Source of the DNA: Rhizobium sp. N324
GTDB lineage: Bacteria > Pseudomonadota > Alphaproteobacteria > Rhizobiales > Rhizobiaceae
Assembly: GCF_001664485.1 (NCBI RefSeq)
Contig: NZ_CP013630.1
Span: 2,793,001 to 2,857,000 of the forward strand
Reading direction: 5' to 3'
DNA length: 64,000 bases
Shown piece after piece: positions 62,631 to 64,000 of the stretch. The notes beneath the pieces are model-generated. The model worked only from the letters and a program-made list of their open reading frames with translations, was not told the DNA's origin and did no database searches. Numbering within the stretch: the first letter of the stretch is position 1; every line of letters begins with the position of its first letter. Position numbers and translations under genes: made by a program.

Positions 62631-63845
62631 GTGAAGCTCAAAGGCGACCAGACAACGGCGAGAGCCATGAACCGACGCCTCATTCTCAACCTTCTCCGGC
62701 GCGAAGGGCCGAGGAGCCGTGCCGATATCGCGACGGTGATCGGCCTCAGCCCGGCCGCCGTCACCTTCGTTATTTCAGACCTGCTGGAGGAAGGCATCGT
62801 CATCGAAGGCCAGGCCGTGCCGGGCCTCGCCGGCCGCCGGCCGATCCCGGTCGAGATCAATTACCAGCATGCGCTCGCCGTCGGCTTCAAGCTGATGGTC
62901 AATTCGGTGGAATGCGTGGCGACCGACCTTGCCACCAACCCGGTCGCCGCCATGCGGGTCAATCTCGACGGCCACGATCCGGACGATGTCGCCGACCTCC
63001 TGGCCGGCACCGTCCCCGAGCTGGTGAAGCTCGCCGGCCGCCCGGATGCGAAGCTTGCCGGCATCGGCATCTCCATGCCCGGCGTCATCAATCACGAGCA
63101 GACCGCCTGCGTGCGCAGCCACCGCTTCCAATGGGATAACGTGCCGCTGGCCTCGCTGCTGGCGGCCCGCGTCCACGTGCCGGTCTGGCTGGAAGACGAC
63201 ACCAACGCCTATGCCATCGCCCAGCAGCTCTTCGGCCTCGGCCGCCAGCACCGCAACATGGCGGTGCTGGCCGTCGGCGTCGGCATCAGCTGCGCCCTCG
63301 TCATCGACGGCAAGCTCTATCGCGGCGCCAATGGCGCTGCCGGCAAATTCGGCCATACGCTGTTCGAAGAAGGCGGCCGCGTCTGCGAATGCGGCAAACG
63401 CGGCTGCCTGATGGCCTACCACTCCGAACTGTCGATGCTGCGCCGCTGGCGCGAAGCGACCGGCCGCGGCGAGGAGCTCGGCCTGCCCGAACTCTGCGAG
63501 GCGCTCGCCTCAGGCGATGCCACCGCCCTCACCCTCGTCGGCGATGCCGGCCGCGGCATCGGCACCGCCCTCGCCAACCTCGTCAACATCACCGACCCCG
63601 AAGTCATCGTCGCCGGCGGCGAAGCCGTTTCCCTCGGCGACCCTTTCCTGACGCCGCTGCGCGAGGCACTCGCCGCCCGCACCTTCCGCACCGCTCCGCC
63701 GCTTTTGCCCGATTGGGAAGACAATTCCTGGGCTCGGGGCGCGGCTGCCTTGGTGACCCAAAAGATCTTCGACTTCGAGTCCTCGGGCGGAGTGACGGAT
63801 ATTGCGACGCTGGCAGGGGTTAGAGGCTCGACGTCGGCGGCTTGA
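62631..63845 (+). CDS. ROK-family transcriptional regulator
   Basis: 404 residues. N-terminal helix-turn-helix (NRRLILNLLRREGPRSRADIATVIGLSPAAVTFVISDLLEEG) and a ROK sugar-kinase-like domain with GKFGHTLFEEGGRVCECGKRGCL carrying the His/Cys zinc site (CxCGxxGC). No ATP-site-based kinase activity is expected. GTG start at 62631 with AAGGA upstream. Divergent from the beta-galactoside ABC operon, which it most likely controls in response to galactose or a galactoside. Confidence 0.9.
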   Translation: MKLKGDQTTARAMNRRLILNLLRREGPRSRADIATVIGLSPAAVTFVISDLLEEGIVIEGQAVPGLAGRRPIPVEINYQHALAVGFKLMVNSVECVATDLATNPVAAMRVNLDGHDPDDVADLLAGTVPELVKLAGRPDAKLAGIGISMPGVINHEQTACVRSHRFQWDNVPLASLLAARVHVPVWLEDDTNAYAIAQQLFGLGRQHRNMAVLAVGVGISCALVIDGKLYRGANGAAGKFGHTLFEEGGRVCECGKRGCLMAYHSELSMLRRWREATGRGEELGLPELCEALASGDATALTLVGDAGRGIGTALANLVNITDPEVIVAGGEAVSLGDPFLTPLREALAARTFRTAPPLLPDWEDNSWARGAAALVTQKIFDFESSGGVTDIATLAGVRGSTSAA

Positions 63846-63904
63846 GCGGCGGGAGATAGGCCGGATAAGTCATTCCGTGCAAGCCCCGCTCTGCCCTGCC
63901 GGGC

Positions 63905-63926
63905 ATCTCCCCACAGGTGGGGAGAT
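63905..63926. repeat. Perfect hairpin downstream of the ROK gene
   Basis: ATCTCCCCAC-AG-GTGGGGAGAT, 10-bp perfect stem, within a rhizobial-type intergenic element. No T tract. The rest of 63846-64000 shows no gene. Confidence 0.75.
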
Positions 63927-64000
63927 CGGCTGGGCGTAAGGTCTTCGTAAAACAACAAACGTCACGAATGCCGAAACGGTTGAAGGGCGGGAAGGTTTAG

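Noticed and set aside
1..64000. tRNA, rRNA or integrase-linked att sites
   Set aside because: No cloverleaf, rRNA core or integrase gene was recognised by reading; a covariance search was not possible here.

Overview
The window reads as chromosomal or chromid DNA of a fast-growing rhizobium, most likely the Rhizobium leguminosarum/etli group. This rests on family recognition rather than any database search. Supporting signs are the high GC content, a coxMNOP-type oxidase operon, a short tail-less second FtsZ, a rhizopine (moc) catabolism operon, general-stress (RpoE2/EcfG-type) promoters, and palindromic intergenic repeats of the kind common in rhizobia.

Layout. 1-7.6 kb: end of an unidentified membrane-anchored protein gene, a tandem repeat block, a membrane-bound AraC regulator, a dienelactone-hydrolase-like gene, and an aa3-type cytochrome oxidase operon preceded by a c-type cytochrome. 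7.8-13.4 kb: MYG1-like and HIT-like genes, then a cobalamin riboswitch driving an ABC importer (btuF-btuC-btuD order) and an unidentified membrane protein. 13.5-17.5 kb: repeats, a sulfide-handling cluster (blh persulfide dioxygenase, DsrE-like protein, divergent AraC regulator), and a 2H phosphoesterase. 17.7-21.5 kb: an abnormal acetolactate synthase gene behind a complete-looking leader-peptide attenuator, a proline-rich secreted protein, a twice-frameshifted OB-fold-like gene and remnants. 21.9-28.7 kb: ftsZ2, a secreted protein with two repeated halves, an XRE regulator divergent from an epimerase, three small hydrophilic proteins under two divergent stress-sigma promoters, and SRPBCC and PfpI-type proteins.

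28.9-34.5 kb is a LacI-regulated rhizopine-type operon (mocD-mocE-mocB-mocF-mocC): a diiron membrane oxygenase, Rieske ferredoxin and ferredoxin reductase form an oxidative demethylation chain, with a periplasmic binding protein and a sugar isomerase/epimerase.

34.7-41.3 kb is the most striking region. It is a tightly packed six-gene operon that looks like a SiaABCD/slr1658-slr1659-type phospho-switch coupled to c-di-GMP: a GGDEF-EAL protein, a degenerate kinase-like protein, a STAS domain fused to a SAM methyltransferase, a membrane dCache-HAMP-PP2C phosphatase, a second intact HATPase-like kinase, and a stand-alone STAS protein. The STAS-methyltransferase fusion and the second, degenerate kinase/STAS pair are the best candidates for something undescribed.

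41.4-49.6 kb is a mosaic with a sialate-esterase-like gene, a duplicated fragment of its 3' end, a Gly/Asn repeat protein, small secreted proteins, and a frameshifted MHYT-PAS-GGDEF-EAL gene. 49.9-55.5 kb has a T4 Rnl1-like RNA ligase, LysR and DMT genes, a GFA-family protein, and an IS1182-type element inserted inside a palindromic repeat. 55.9-63.8 kb is a beta-galactoside uptake and hydrolysis operon (binding protein, two permeases, ATPase, GH42 enzyme) divergent from a ROK-family regulator. No rRNA, tRNA or CRISPR array was recognised.
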